From NCBI RefSeq assembly GCF_006968745.1, contig NZ_CP030118.1:6716284-6780283 (forward strand): 64,000 nucleotides of DNA, in the 5' to 3' direction. The notes beneath the pieces are model-generated. The model saw nothing but the letters and a program-made list of their open reading frames with translations, searched no databases and was not told the DNA's origin. A program made the translations under genes and the position numbers. This DNA is from Brasilonema sennae CENA114. GTDB lineage: Bacteria; Cyanobacteriota; Cyanobacteriia; Cyanobacteriales; Nostocaceae. Shown here one piece after another: positions 9,108 to 17,753 of the stretch. How positions within the stretch are numbered: the first letter of the stretch is position 1; every line of letters starts with the position of its first letter.

Positions 9108-10154
9108 CTATACTGGTGATGCAGGCTCAATTACGCTACCTGGTAAGAGTACTTGGTTATCTTTAACCAAGGCTTGTTTCAAGGTGATGTAATCTGTAAT
9201 TTGTGGATCGAGACTTGGCTCAAAGTAAAACATCGACCAAGCTTCCATTCCCGAGTCCTGTTCCTCTATTGATTGATAAACTCGTGTCTCAATTCCGTAG
9301 CGTCTCAAAATCGTCGCAGCTTGTTCAATGCGCCTACGCACCGTAGTTGGCAGTTGAGTTTGTTCATCGAGTCCGTCTGCCATCAAATCTTGTAGGTACT
9401 CTAACAAGTCTAGATGATTTTCCAGACCAGGTTTGGGTGATTTCTCTTCGCTTCCCGCGTACGCAGCAACAGTTAGATCAATTGATTGAAAAGCTTGATA
9501 GAGATGGTCAAGTAATTTATCAATATCTATTTTTACAGTACTTGTTTTCAACGTGTTTTTAGGTGGTTCTGGCTGCGAGACAACACCTGTGTTTTCAGAC
9601 GACTGCGTTTGCTGAACTATTTTTCCAATCACTCCTCCGGTAATTGCTCCTATTAACCCCCATATATAACCCCCTGCCAAGGTTCCCGTTATACCGCCAG
9701 CAAGTAAGCTACTCATAACCTCGCGGTTTTGTTGTACTTGTTGTGATAATCCCTGCTTGTAATAGTCAAGCGATGTCAATGATTTCAGATTTTTTTCTAT
9801 CTGAATCATTGTGTTAAATGGCGCTAAAGTGTTAGAGGTTAACTCAGTCAAGCCTAGCTGGTTTTCGGATTGTGAGTTAGCACTACTGTGAGATTTTTCC
9901 GGAGTGTTTAGGATTGAATCTTGCAGTTTGACTAATATCAAAATGCTCGTGTATTGATTAAGCGCCTTTAACATGGCTGTAGCAAGGCGTGCCTGTGGTG
10001 GGGTTAATCCTCTAATGTAATCACCACTCAAGTCTGCAAGCTTGTTAATCTCGTCTTGAACTATCTTGACGACTTGCTCAGTTGTTTCTGTTCGTTCTAA
10101 TTGAGACTTTAGCTTTTCTTGTATTTCTTTGTAATAAGATATAAGTGTTTTCAT
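9108..10154 (-). CDS. glycine-zipper membrane protein, possible partner of the Hsp70-like ATPase
   Basis: A 348-residue protein without a confident family. It has an N-terminal helical, coiled-coil-like part (1-60), a glycine-zipper segment around 150-185 (LAGGITGTLAGGYIWGLIGA, GGVIGKIVQQ) that can insert in a membrane, and a C-terminal domain around 210-348 (LEYLQDLMADGLDEQTQLP, RRRIEQAATILRRYGIE, QALVKDNQVLLPGSVIEPA). The C-terminal part faintly resembles GrpE-type exchange factors. Together with the Hsp70-like gene 74 bases downstream on the same strand this suggests a nucleotide-exchange or scaffold partner. That role is inference from context only. Confidence 0.55.
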   Translation of the reverse strand: MKTLISYYKEIQEKLKSQLERTETTEQVVKIVQDEINKLADLSGDYIRGLTPPQARLATAMLKALNQYTSILILVKLQDSILNTPEKSHSSANSQSENQLGLTELTSNTLAPFNTMIQIEKNLKSLTSLDYYKQGLSQQVQQNREVMSSLLAGGITGTLAGGYIWGLIGAITGGVIGKIVQQTQSSENTGVVSQPEPPKNTLKTSTVKIDIDKLLDHLYQAFQSIDLTVAAYAGSEEKSPKPGLENHLDLLEYLQDLMADGLDEQTQLPTTVRRRIEQAATILRRYGIETRVYQSIEEQDSGMEAWSMFYFEPSLDPQITDYITLKQALVKDNQVLLPGSVIEPASPV

Positions 10155-10689
10155 AATAAAAATAAAATTTAAGGCATCCTATTTCTATACTATCGTTGCG
10201 CTCTCACAGGGTGATATTTATGTTTGTTGGGTTTGCACAACCGTTATAGTAGTATTTTCAGTATATAGGAATCCGGTTTGACTTCTGAACTAACTCGTTA
10301 GGGCAGGGAACAGGGAACGCTTAACAGGGAACAGGGAAGAAACAATAAAGGTGTACGGAGTTTTTTTCAAAAATCAAATAGGAGTCCTATATATAGAATT
10401 TGTTAAATAAAATACTTGAATCTTTAACCCTTCGTAGCTAAAACCTTTCCCTCTCCTTTATAAGGAGAGGGATGCCCGATAGGGCAGGGTGAGGTTTCCA
10501 GCGAGTTTTGGCAGTTAGATGACTTCTATGGTAGCTAAAACCTTTCCCTCTCCTTTATAAGGAGAGGGATGCCCGATAGGGCAGGGTGAGGTTTCCTTTG
10601 GTTAGTTCAATGACTTCTATGTACACCTTAGTCTTGCAACGAGGAAAGCCTAAGCCCACCTTTCGCAGGGTAGGGTTCTTCAAATCTAC
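10155..10689. repeat. intergenic region with a duplicated 66-bp repeat
   Basis: No gene seen. Two identical direct copies lie at 10434-10499 and 10531-10596; each begins gtagctaaaacctttccctc and contains the hairpin ccctctcctttataaggagaggg. Each is followed by gacttctatg, at 10521 and 10611. Short gggaacaggg repeats lie near 10310-10340. Confidence 0.85.
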
Positions 10690-11832
10690 TTACTCACCTC
10701 GTAGAATTCCAACACCCGCTTTTGTCTCTATATAATCTGCCAAGCTGATAAAGTCATCACGTGGATAGCACCTTCCTCCAATCAAGTCAAATGCCAATTT
10801 GCTAGATGGGTTTTCTGGATTTTCTAGAATATGTATTCCCCAGTAATAAAGTTGTTCACTGGCTCGAATACAAACTTCTTCTGGGTCTATACAATGAAAC
10901 TTATCATCTGTTGTGAGAATATCTTTATATGTCTCGAAATAAACTTTTCTGAGAAGACTTAATTTTTGAGCACCAGGATTTTTGAAATTATTAACTAAGA
11001 CAAATAAGTGAGCTTTTTTGTTGATCTGACGTATTTCTGTTACAGTATCTCGAATCACTTGACCATGCTTATTTAAGCCGAGTGGATTTAAGGTGGTTGG
11101 TATAATGCAATAGTGCAATTTTTCGAGTAAGTTTGTGGGGTTCCGCTCAAGTGCAGGAGAGCAATCGCAAATAACTATTCTACAATCACGGGCGGAATCT
11201 TCATGCCAATCCCTGCCATCAAATACTTCTATCGTCGTACCCCTACCTCTAGAATTAGGAACAAAAACCCCATCTCCTACTAGCTTTTGCAAATTTTGTT
11301 CTGGATCTAAATCTACAAGCGCCACATTGAATCCTTGTAGTGCAAATGCTCCTGCTAAATGCGCTGCTATAGTTGTTTTTCCAACCCCCCCTTTACAAGT
11401 AAAAATGCCAAAATAAATCTTTTCTGAGGTTGTGGAATCGTCATAAATTCTATCTTCATATTCAGCACCATCAATCCCAACCAGCTTCTTTTCCTGAGCA
11501 ATTCCACAGCGGATTTTAGCATCTTTCCCCCAGGATCTGATTAGAGCCAGTGCTGGCCCGCTGAAACCTCTTGTTGTTATGAATAAGCCAAAATTAAACT
11601 TATCGCCTTCATCAGAATCTAAAAAATTCGCAAATTTTAAAAGCTGCGGTGCTGCTACATTATTTCTCAGCCACTTGATGCAAACAGCACCTACTAAGTT
11701 TCCTTTTCTGACAACAAAATCATAACCAGATTGGTCTGATTTGGCACCTATCACGGTCCAACCCGCCCTATGGAGAAGTGTCGCTACGTGCTGTTCAAAG
11801 TGGCTATAGTTCTTTATATAAGCAGGCTCCAT
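10690..11832 (-). CDS. Mrr-like restriction endonuclease domain fused to a ParA/MinD-type ATPase
   Basis: A 380-residue two-domain protein. Residues 1-125 look like a PD-(D/E)xK restriction-endonuclease fold of the Mrr type: YSHFEQHVATLLHRAGWTV, then GYDFVV with Asp38, and AVCIKWLR with Lys53. The usual Gln/Glu two residues before the Lys is Cys51. Residues about 138-380 are a ParA/MinD/SIMIBI ATPase: deviant Walker A FTCKGGVGKTT (144-154), ALVDLDPEQN, and Walker B CRIVICDCSPAL. The fusion suggests ATP-dependent positioning or switching of a DNA-cutting or DNA-binding domain. Whether the nuclease is active is unclear. No ParB-like partner is visible nearby; it stands alone on the minus strand, 535 bases from the glycine-zipper gene. 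A defence role is inferred. Confidence 0.78.
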   Translation of the reverse strand: MEPAYIKNYSHFEQHVATLLHRAGWTVIGAKSDQSGYDFVVRKGNLVGAVCIKWLRNNVAAPQLLKFANFLDSDEGDKFNFGLFITTRGFSGPALALIRSWGKDAKIRCGIAQEKKLVGIDGAEYEDRIYDDSTTSEKIYFGIFTCKGGVGKTTIAAHLAGAFALQGFNVALVDLDPEQNLQKLVGDGVFVPNSRGRGTTIEVFDGRDWHEDSARDCRIVICDCSPALERNPTNLLEKLHYCIIPTTLNPLGLNKHGQVIRDTVTEIRQINKKAHLFVLVNNFKNPGAQKLSLLRKVYFETYKDILTTDDKFHCIDPEEVCIRASEQLYYWGIHILENPENPSSKLAFDLIGGRCYPRDDFISLADYIETKAGVGILRGE

Positions 11833-12180
11833 AGATTCGATTTCTCGATACTGTAAGCTGATAGTAGCTGAAATAACTTTGTTAATAATAGGATTTACGC
11901 AAGAACTATTTTAAAGTCTTATTTATTGGTGTCCTTGGTGTCCTACCCTGCACCGAAGCCCTGCGGGGATGACCTATGCCCTGCAGTCACGCAGCATTTA
12001 GCCGGTTTCTTTTTCCATAATTTGGCGTAACTTTTGACTCACTTTGTTGTGAAGACGAAATCTAGTTTAACATCCACAAGAACTTTGATAAATTTTTCAA
12101 AAAGTTGTTCCAAACTCTATACTCGCTCGGCAATGATTTGTTAAGCTGTAAGCGCTGGTAAGCGGAGCCATGTCAGCGCA
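11833..12180. other. intergenic region, no gene seen
   Basis: Divergent spacer between the nuclease-ParA gene and the metallophosphoesterase. It holds short GC-rich hairpin-like bits (around 11944-11985, ccctgc repeated three times) but no convincing gene or named element. Confidence 0.5.
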
Positions 12181-13011
12181 ATGCACTGGTTGTTATCTGG
12201 ACCTCTAAGCGTCGAGAAGTTAACGGTTAATATTGCAGGGTTGCCAGCATCGTTACAAGGTACGAAGCTGGTTCATATGTCAGACCTGCATTATGACGGG
12301 AAACGGCTATCGGAAAAAATGTTGGAACAAGCGATCGCTGTTAGCAACGAAGCTGAACCCGATTTAGTTGTTTTAACAGGTGATTATGTCACTGACGATC
12401 CGTCACCAATTCACAGGTTAGTGTTACGACTCAAACATCTGCAAAGTAGCGCTGGGGTGTATGCCGTACTTGGTAACCATGATATATATTACACTCATTC
12501 CAAAGCAGAAGTAACAGCGGCATTTGAAAGTATAGATATTAAAGTTCTTTGGAATGAAATTGCATATCCTTTTGGCAAAGAACTACCTCTGGTTGGGTTA
12601 GCTGATTATTGGTCACGAGAATTTAAGCCTGAAGTTGTGATGAATCAGCTAGACAGTACTAAACCTTGCATTGTACTATCCCACAATCCAGATAGTGCTG
12701 AAAAATTACAAAAATGGCGAGTCGATTTGCAGCTGTCTGGTCATACCCACGGCAGTCAAATTGTAATTCCAGGACTAGGTCCTGCTGTGATTTACTATAA
12801 GCCATTTGTTCGGAAACTTCCCAGAAAACTACGGCGAGCGGTGCCATTTTTGCGAGGAGATTGTTCCACAGTGATGAAACACTGGGAATGGGCGCAGGGT
12901 TTTCACAAAGTAGGAACAAATCAACTTTACGTTAATCGTGGGTTAGGCACTTATCCACCAGGACGTTTGTTTTGCCCACCAGAAGTGACTGTGATAACTT
13001 TAATGAACTGA
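12181..13011 (+). CDS. calcineurin-like metallophosphoesterase (YaeI type)
   Basis: Binuclear metallophosphatase fold with all five blocks in order: SDLHYDG (metal-binding D-x-H), LTGDYVTDD (GD), LGNHDIYY (GNHD), VLSHNPD (H) and LSGHTHGSQ (GHTH). The 276-residue length fits YaeI-like phosphodiesterases, which act on phospholipid-type substrates such as UDP-diacylglucosamine in some bacteria; the substrate here is unknown. There is no signal peptide or convincing membrane anchor, although the N-terminus MHWLLSGPLSVEKL is mildly hydrophobic. Monocistronic, followed by a terminator. Confidence 0.88.
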   Translation: MHWLLSGPLSVEKLTVNIAGLPASLQGTKLVHMSDLHYDGKRLSEKMLEQAIAVSNEAEPDLVVLTGDYVTDDPSPIHRLVLRLKHLQSSAGVYAVLGNHDIYYTHSKAEVTAAFESIDIKVLWNEIAYPFGKELPLVGLADYWSREFKPEVVMNQLDSTKPCIVLSHNPDSAEKLQKWRVDLQLSGHTHGSQIVIPGLGPAVIYYKPFVRKLPRKLRRAVPFLRGDCSTVMKHWEWAQGFHKVGTNQLYVNRGLGTYPPGRLFCPPEVTVITLMN

Positions 13012-13020
13012 TAACGTATG

Positions 13021-13070
13021 AACCGCCGAAAGCTACGATGGATGCGTATCAGCAGCTTGCGGCGGTTTGT
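13021..13070 (+). terminator. terminator after the metallophosphoesterase
   Basis: Outer arms aaccgccg (13021-13028) and cggcggtt (13060-13067) with inner pairs aagct/agctt, followed by tgtt. It lies 10 bases after the stop codon. Confidence 0.65.
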
Positions 13071-13540
13071 TAGGTGTAAATGATTGAGAAGAGTAAAAAA
13101 TTAGAAGAAAGTCACTCAACTAAGGTGGACAAGGTTCACAACCAATATCTTTGCCATTGTGTGTTCTCGATCCAGATAAGCAGGCATTTTTGCTGTCAGT
13201 TAAAAAACCTCCAAAACGACTTTACTAAACCTTAGGCGAAAACACATCACAACAAAACACAACAACTGAGAAATGGTCGCGAATATATTAGAGCAGGAGG
13301 CACAGGCTCTAACAAGTGAAGATTTGGATAAATTTCTAACTTCCATGCGCCTACTCTTAAGTTAGCATCCCCTACTGAGAAAGGTTTATATATTTACCAA
13401 ATTTTATAACGATTCATCCGTCTTAACATTTTATAAAATTTGTTATAAACATAGTCTTTTTTTACTGTCTTAGCGGAAAAGTTGATTTGCATTTCTTGAG
13501 ATACTGATTTCATTTGCAGTCTGGAAGTGCTTTGCAACGC
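13071..13540. other. intergenic region, no clear gene
   Basis: AT-rich spacer between convergent genes. One 30-codon frame (13273-13365 +, MVANILEQEAQALTSEDLDK...) looks protein-like and could be a gene remnant, but it is too short to call. A small inverted repeat, attttataa / ttataaaat, lies near 13400-13440. Confidence 0.4.
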
Positions 13541-15820
13541 TTAATCACAAGGCAATAGCATGACAGTGTTATCACGATAGCCACCCGCTGCCAAAGTCTT
13601 ACCATCTGGACTAAAGACAACACAATAAATTGGATCTTCACCAAGAGTGAAAGCACGCAGTTCCTTCCCTGTCTCCACTTGCCAAAGCCTTACCGTCTTG
13701 TCTTTACTACTGCTTGCGATCTGCTTACCATCTGGACTGAATGTTACAGAACAAATATCATCAGAATGTTCTCCAAGAGTGCGGAGTTCTAGACCATTTG
13801 AGAGTTGCCAAATTTTAATTGTCTTGTCTGTACCGCCACTTGCAAGAGTATTTCCATCTGGACTAAAAGCAACAGAATAAATTCCTCCCAGTTCTTCGGA
13901 ATGACCTTTAAGAGTCAAAAATTTATTTTCAGCCAAATACCACACTTTGATAGTTTTATCCTTTTTACCACCACCACTAGCTAAAATATTTCCATCTGGG
14001 CTGAAAGCAATGCAGAAAATCTCGTCACAATGCCCGTGGAGTGTAGATGTTTCTTTATTTGTATCTATAGACCAAAGCTTGATACTCTTATCTTTACTAC
14101 CACTAGCTAAAGTTTTTCCATCTGGGCTAAATGCTACAGTATAAACCTTATCTTTATGCCCTTTGAAGGTGGAGATTTCCTTTCCAGTGGAAATATCCCA
14201 CAACTGAATTGTTTTGTCATCATTTCCACTTGCCAAAAGTTTTCCATCAGGACTCAATGCTACAGAATTCACTGCGCCAGAACAGGAAAATCCTCCGGTT
14301 TCCCTAAGCATGCGAGGTTCCTTATCAGGAAAATGCCAAATTTTTATAGTTTTGTCATCACAACCACTAACTAATGTTTGTCCATTCGGACTAAATGCGA
14401 CGGACGTCACTTTATATGAAACAGGACTTTCTGTTGTCAAACCTTCTGGTGTTGGAGGTGATGTTGTTGTGCTGACAACAGGTGTAGAAACTTCTGGTGT
14501 TGTGGGTGATGTTGGTGCACTGACAACAGGTGTAGAAATTTCTGGTGTTGGAGGTGATGTTGTTGTGCTGACAACAGGTGTAGAAACTTCCGGTGTTGGA
14601 GGTGATGTTGTTGTGCTGACAACAGGTGTAGAAACTTCCGGTTTTGGGGGTGATGTTGTTATGGTGACAACAGGTGTAGAAACTTCCGGTGTTTTATGAT
14701 TGACCGGAGGACTCGGGCTTTGTGTCACCGTCACTGGAGATAGATTTGGAGAAAAATTTGTTGTCTGTTGCTTCTTTACCTGGAGGGGTGGTGGTGGTGC
14801 GGGTGATTCAGTCGTTACTTGAGGTGGCTTGAAACCTTCTGGTTTTTGTTTTTTTTCGACCAGGTTTTGATATTGCTGCTTTCCCAAAGACAATTCCTGT
14901 AGTTCAGTTTGTATTATGGCGATGGCATACTGAATTTCTTGAAACTGTTTTTGAGTATTTGCACTGAAATGTTGTGTCAGGGTATCAAGTTCAATCAGGT
15001 GTTGTCTAAGATCATTCACATTTTGTTCCTTCTGGGTTTGCTGTAATGCTTGTACCTGGTGCTGAGTGTATCGATTTAATTGCTGTGCAAAAGAGTCCAG
15101 TTGAGAAAGGCGCACAGAAAGCGGATTAATTTGCTGTTGTGTCGTTGTACTCAACTGTTGTACAAGGGTGTCGAGTTGAGTGAGTCGTTGACTCACAACA
15201 TCAATATTTTGTTCCTGCTGGCTTTGCAGTAATGTCTGTATCTGCTGTTGTGTCGTTGTACTTAACTGTTGTGTCAATGCATCAAGTTGTGCAAGGCGCT
15301 GATAAATAGGGTCTATCTGTTTGTGAGTGTTTGTATTTAACTCTTGCGTTAAGGTGTCAAGTTGAGTTAAGCGCTGTCTGAGATCATCGGTATTTTGTTG
15401 TTGGTTATTTTGCAGTAATGCCTGTATCTGTTGTTGAATGTTTGTACTGACTTGCTGGAAAGAGGCATCAAATTCTTCAAGACGTTGGGTGAAAACATTG
15501 ACCTCTTGCTGCTGGTTCTTTCGTAACTCCTCAAGCTGCTGTTCAGTTGTTGCGCTGAGTTTTTGAGTGAAAGTATCAAAGTTTGTCAGTCGTTGTCGCA
15601 GTGGATCTATGAGTAGATCCTGTTTGGCAATTGTTGTTTGTTGATGCTGCTGGATCAAATACTTTAACCTTTCTCGATTAGCAACGTTCAAGCATACTGT
15701 TACAGTCAAAGGAGCAGCTACATAAATCATCTGTTGCGTGAGTGCGGCTGTGACTAATCCCAGTGCAGAAAAAGAGACGGAGGCGTATTCGCTAACTTCT
15801 AACCAGTGGAGTTTGGTCAT
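13541..15820 (-). CDS. membrane-anchored coiled-coil protein with C-terminal WD40 propeller
   Basis: 759 residues in four parts. (1) N-terminal hydrophobic segments about 15-45 (ALGLVTAALTQQMIYVAAPL). (2) A Gln-rich coiled coil about 50-335 built from diverged repeats of RLTQLDTLTQQLSTTTQQQI. (3) A Pro/Thr/Val linker about 345-465 with five PEVSTPVV-type repeats. (4) Seven WD40 repeats about 470-759 (SVAFSPDGKTLASGSKDKSI, KLWSI), enough for one closed seven-bladed propeller. WD40 repeats are protein-binding platforms, so this is probably a scaffold held at a membrane with the propeller on a long stalk. The J-domain/TPR gene ends 168 bases upstream on the same strand and may be cotranscribed. 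No enzymatic domain. Confidence 0.88.
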   Translation of the reverse strand: MTKLHWLEVSEYASVSFSALGLVTAALTQQMIYVAAPLTVTVCLNVANRERLKYLIQQHQQTTIAKQDLLIDPLRQRLTNFDTFTQKLSATTEQQLEELRKNQQQEVNVFTQRLEEFDASFQQVSTNIQQQIQALLQNNQQQNTDDLRQRLTQLDTLTQELNTNTHKQIDPIYQRLAQLDALTQQLSTTTQQQIQTLLQSQQEQNIDVVSQRLTQLDTLVQQLSTTTQQQINPLSVRLSQLDSFAQQLNRYTQHQVQALQQTQKEQNVNDLRQHLIELDTLTQHFSANTQKQFQEIQYAIAIIQTELQELSLGKQQYQNLVEKKQKPEGFKPPQVTTESPAPPPPLQVKKQQTTNFSPNLSPVTVTQSPSPPVNHKTPEVSTPVVTITTSPPKPEVSTPVVSTTTSPPTPEVSTPVVSTTTSPPTPEISTPVVSAPTSPTTPEVSTPVVSTTTSPPTPEGLTTESPVSYKVTSVAFSPNGQTLVSGCDDKTIKIWHFPDKEPRMLRETGGFSCSGAVNSVALSPDGKLLASGNDDKTIQLWDISTGKEISTFKGHKDKVYTVAFSPDGKTLASGSKDKSIKLWSIDTNKETSTLHGHCDEIFCIAFSPDGNILASGGGKKDKTIKVWYLAENKFLTLKGHSEELGGIYSVAFSPDGNTLASGGTDKTIKIWQLSNGLELRTLGEHSDDICSVTFSPDGKQIASSSKDKTVRLWQVETGKELRAFTLGEDPIYCVVFSPDGKTLAAGGYRDNTVMLLPCD

Positions 15821-15988
15821 AATTCAGGTGAGTGCTGTGGTTGGTGCCTAAATCAGAAAATAACTTGAGCGCGTAACGCGGTTTCACTACCCTATCCTCA
15901 TCTTCTTCTAATAAATTTCAAAGAATCGATGCCCAGAAGTACTCATGTCAACAAGACATGACAAACACAAATGCATCCGGGTGACCTC

Positions 15989-16594
15989 TTAAAACCCAGC
16001 CAAACGCTTGATCCAGTGTAAAAACCTTTCTAGAAGGGATTTGAGCTTTGATTTTCTTCGAGAGGTTTTGGAGGATCTTGATGATGGGGATGCAGAATGA
16101 GTCTGTTTATTTTTCAACCTCGCTTCGATTTGTGCGGCTTTATTTAAATCAGAACTGGCTCGATACTCATATCCAAGTTGGGAGCAAATAAACCCACGGT
16201 ATTTGTAAGCATCGATGTAGTTGGGATTGAGGCGAATTGCATGAGTAAAGTCCGCAAGTGCTTCCTGGTATCTTCCTTGTTTTGCATTCTCTGCTCCCCA
16301 GTTGTAGAAAAGTTCGGCATTGGAGCGACTTGTATAAATGTTTGTCTGTGTTGTGTGTGTTGTCTGAGTGGGGGGGTCAGCAGAACTTGGCAGATGAGAT
16401 TTAAGCTTGTCGTAAGCTTCGTTGATTTGTTTAATTTTTTCTTCTGCTTCCTGTTTTTGGTGCGGGTGAGAAAACCGATCAGGATGCCAAATCTTAACTA
16501 GCTTACGATAGGCTTGCTTGACTTGTGTTGGTGATGCACCGGGTTTGAGTTCGAGGATAGAGTAGGCATCATTTATGTTAAGGCGATCGCTCAT
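15989..16594 (-). CDS. J-domain (DnaJ-like) protein with TPR repeats
   Basis: A J domain at residues 7-65 (NDAYSILELKPGASPTQVKQ, and the essential HPD in KIWHPDRF) is followed by a polar linker and two TPR units about 90-160 (AELFYNWGAENAKQGRYQEA, IRLNPNYIDAYKYRGF). The C-terminus is a very basic tail (SSRSSKTSRRKSKLKSLLER) ending in an amphipathic helix. J domains stimulate Hsp70 ATPases; TPRs bind client peptides. It lacks the Gly/Phe and zinc-finger regions, so it is a type C co-chaperone. Its start overlaps the upstream in-frame extension of the divergent tocopherol cyclase frame. Confidence 0.9.
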   Translation of the reverse strand: MSDRLNINDAYSILELKPGASPTQVKQAYRKLVKIWHPDRFSHPHQKQEAEEKIKQINEAYDKLKSHLPSSADPPTQTTHTTQTNIYTSRSNAELFYNWGAENAKQGRYQEALADFTHAIRLNPNYIDAYKYRGFICSQLGYEYRASSDLNKAAQIEARLKNKQTHSASPSSRSSKTSRRKSKLKSLLERFLHWIKRLAGF

Positions 16595-16622
16595 ACTGGA
16601 AAATAGGCAGCATGGTAAATCT

Positions 16623-17723
16623 ATGTTAACTATTTCGACAAATTCTCATCATTTAATCCAAACACCCCACAGCGGTTATCACTGGGACGGTACTACTCGT
16701 CGCTTTTTTGAAGGTTGGTATTACCGCGTCACCTTACCAGCAGAAGGTGAAACTTTTGCCTTTATGTATTCTATTGAAGACCCAATCGGCGGTAAACACC
16801 ACACTGGTGGTGCAGCACAAATCCTAGGTCCCAATGACGAGTATTTATGGCGTACGTTTCCGGATGTGAGCAAATTTTGGGCAAGCCGTGACGTTTTGGG
16901 CTTAGGTCATTGGGGCAAAACAAACCTCCTACATACAAAACCTGTGTACCTCCTTCCACCTGAGTTTGAACACCATATTCAAGAAGGCTACCAAGCAACC
17001 GCCACCCTGAACCAAGGAGCAATTCACGATCCTGCTACTGGTAACTATTGTCGTTGGGAGTATGAAATTCAACCCATTTATGGATGGGGTGATAAAGGAA
17101 GTATTCAACAATCAACCGCTGGTTGGTTGTCATTCTTGCAGATTTTTGAACCCGGATGGCAAATTCTCATGGCGCATGGCTTAGCTTCCGGTTGGATTGA
17201 CTGGAATGGTAAACGCTACGAATTTACCAACGCCCCAGCTTACGGTGAGAAAAATTGGGGAGGCGCTTTTCCCGAAAAATGGTTTTGGCTCAACTGCAAT
17301 AGCTTTGAAGATGAACCCGACCTTGCTCTGACTGCTGGCGGTGGACGACGCGGTGTTTTATGGTGGATGGAATCTGTAGCTATGATTGGCATACACCATC
17401 AAGGCAAGTTTTATGAATTCGTACCCTGGAATTCACAAGTACAGTGGGATATTCAGCCTTGGGGTAGATGGCAAATGCAAGCACGGAATTTCCAGTATGA
17501 AGTTGAAATCACAGGAACGACCAATTTACCTGGAACTCCTTTACGTGCGCCAACAGCAAATGGTTTGAGATTTTGCTGTAGTGACACTATGAAGGGAGAG
17601 TTAAATTTAGAGCTGCGAGAATTCGGTATTGGAAAAAGAAAAACTATCCTGAAAGCACGTAGTTTCTTGTGTGGATTAGAAATAGGCGGCCGATCTTGGG
17701 ATAATTCTTGGCAGTCTCGCTAA
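16623..17723 (+). CDS. tocopherol cyclase
   Basis: Closes the chromanol ring of tocopherols (2,3-dimethyl-6-phytyl-1,4-benzoquinol to gamma-tocopherol); homologue of plant VTE1/SXD1 and Synechocystis slr1737. Seen: HSGYHWDGTTRRFFEGWYYR at the N-terminus, FAFMYSIEDPIGG, NAPAYGEKNWGGAFPEKWFW and WLNCNSFED, all typical of the family's lipocalin-like barrel halves. With the ATG at 16623 the product is 366 residues, close to the usual length. An in-frame ATG at 16575 would add 16 residues overlapping the divergent J-domain gene and is less likely. Monocistronic, followed by the intron-containing tRNA gene. Confidence 0.93.
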   Translation: MLTISTNSHHLIQTPHSGYHWDGTTRRFFEGWYYRVTLPAEGETFAFMYSIEDPIGGKHHTGGAAQILGPNDEYLWRTFPDVSKFWASRDVLGLGHWGKTNLLHTKPVYLLPPEFEHHIQEGYQATATLNQGAIHDPATGNYCRWEYEIQPIYGWGDKGSIQQSTAGWLSFLQIFEPGWQILMAHGLASGWIDWNGKRYEFTNAPAYGEKNWGGAFPEKWFWLNCNSFEDEPDLALTAGGGRRGVLWWMESVAMIGIHHQGKFYEFVPWNSQVQWDIQPWGRWQMQARNFQYEVEITGTTNLPGTPLRAPTANGLRFCCSDTMKGELNLELREFGIGKRKTILKARSFLCGLEIGGRSWDNSWQSR

Positions 17724-17753
17724 AAATGGTATCATGTTGAATGATGTCTGTTA

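Noticed and set aside
16575..16622. Upstream ATG for tocopherol cyclase
   Set aside because: It overlaps the divergent J-domain gene start and adds residues without family likeness.
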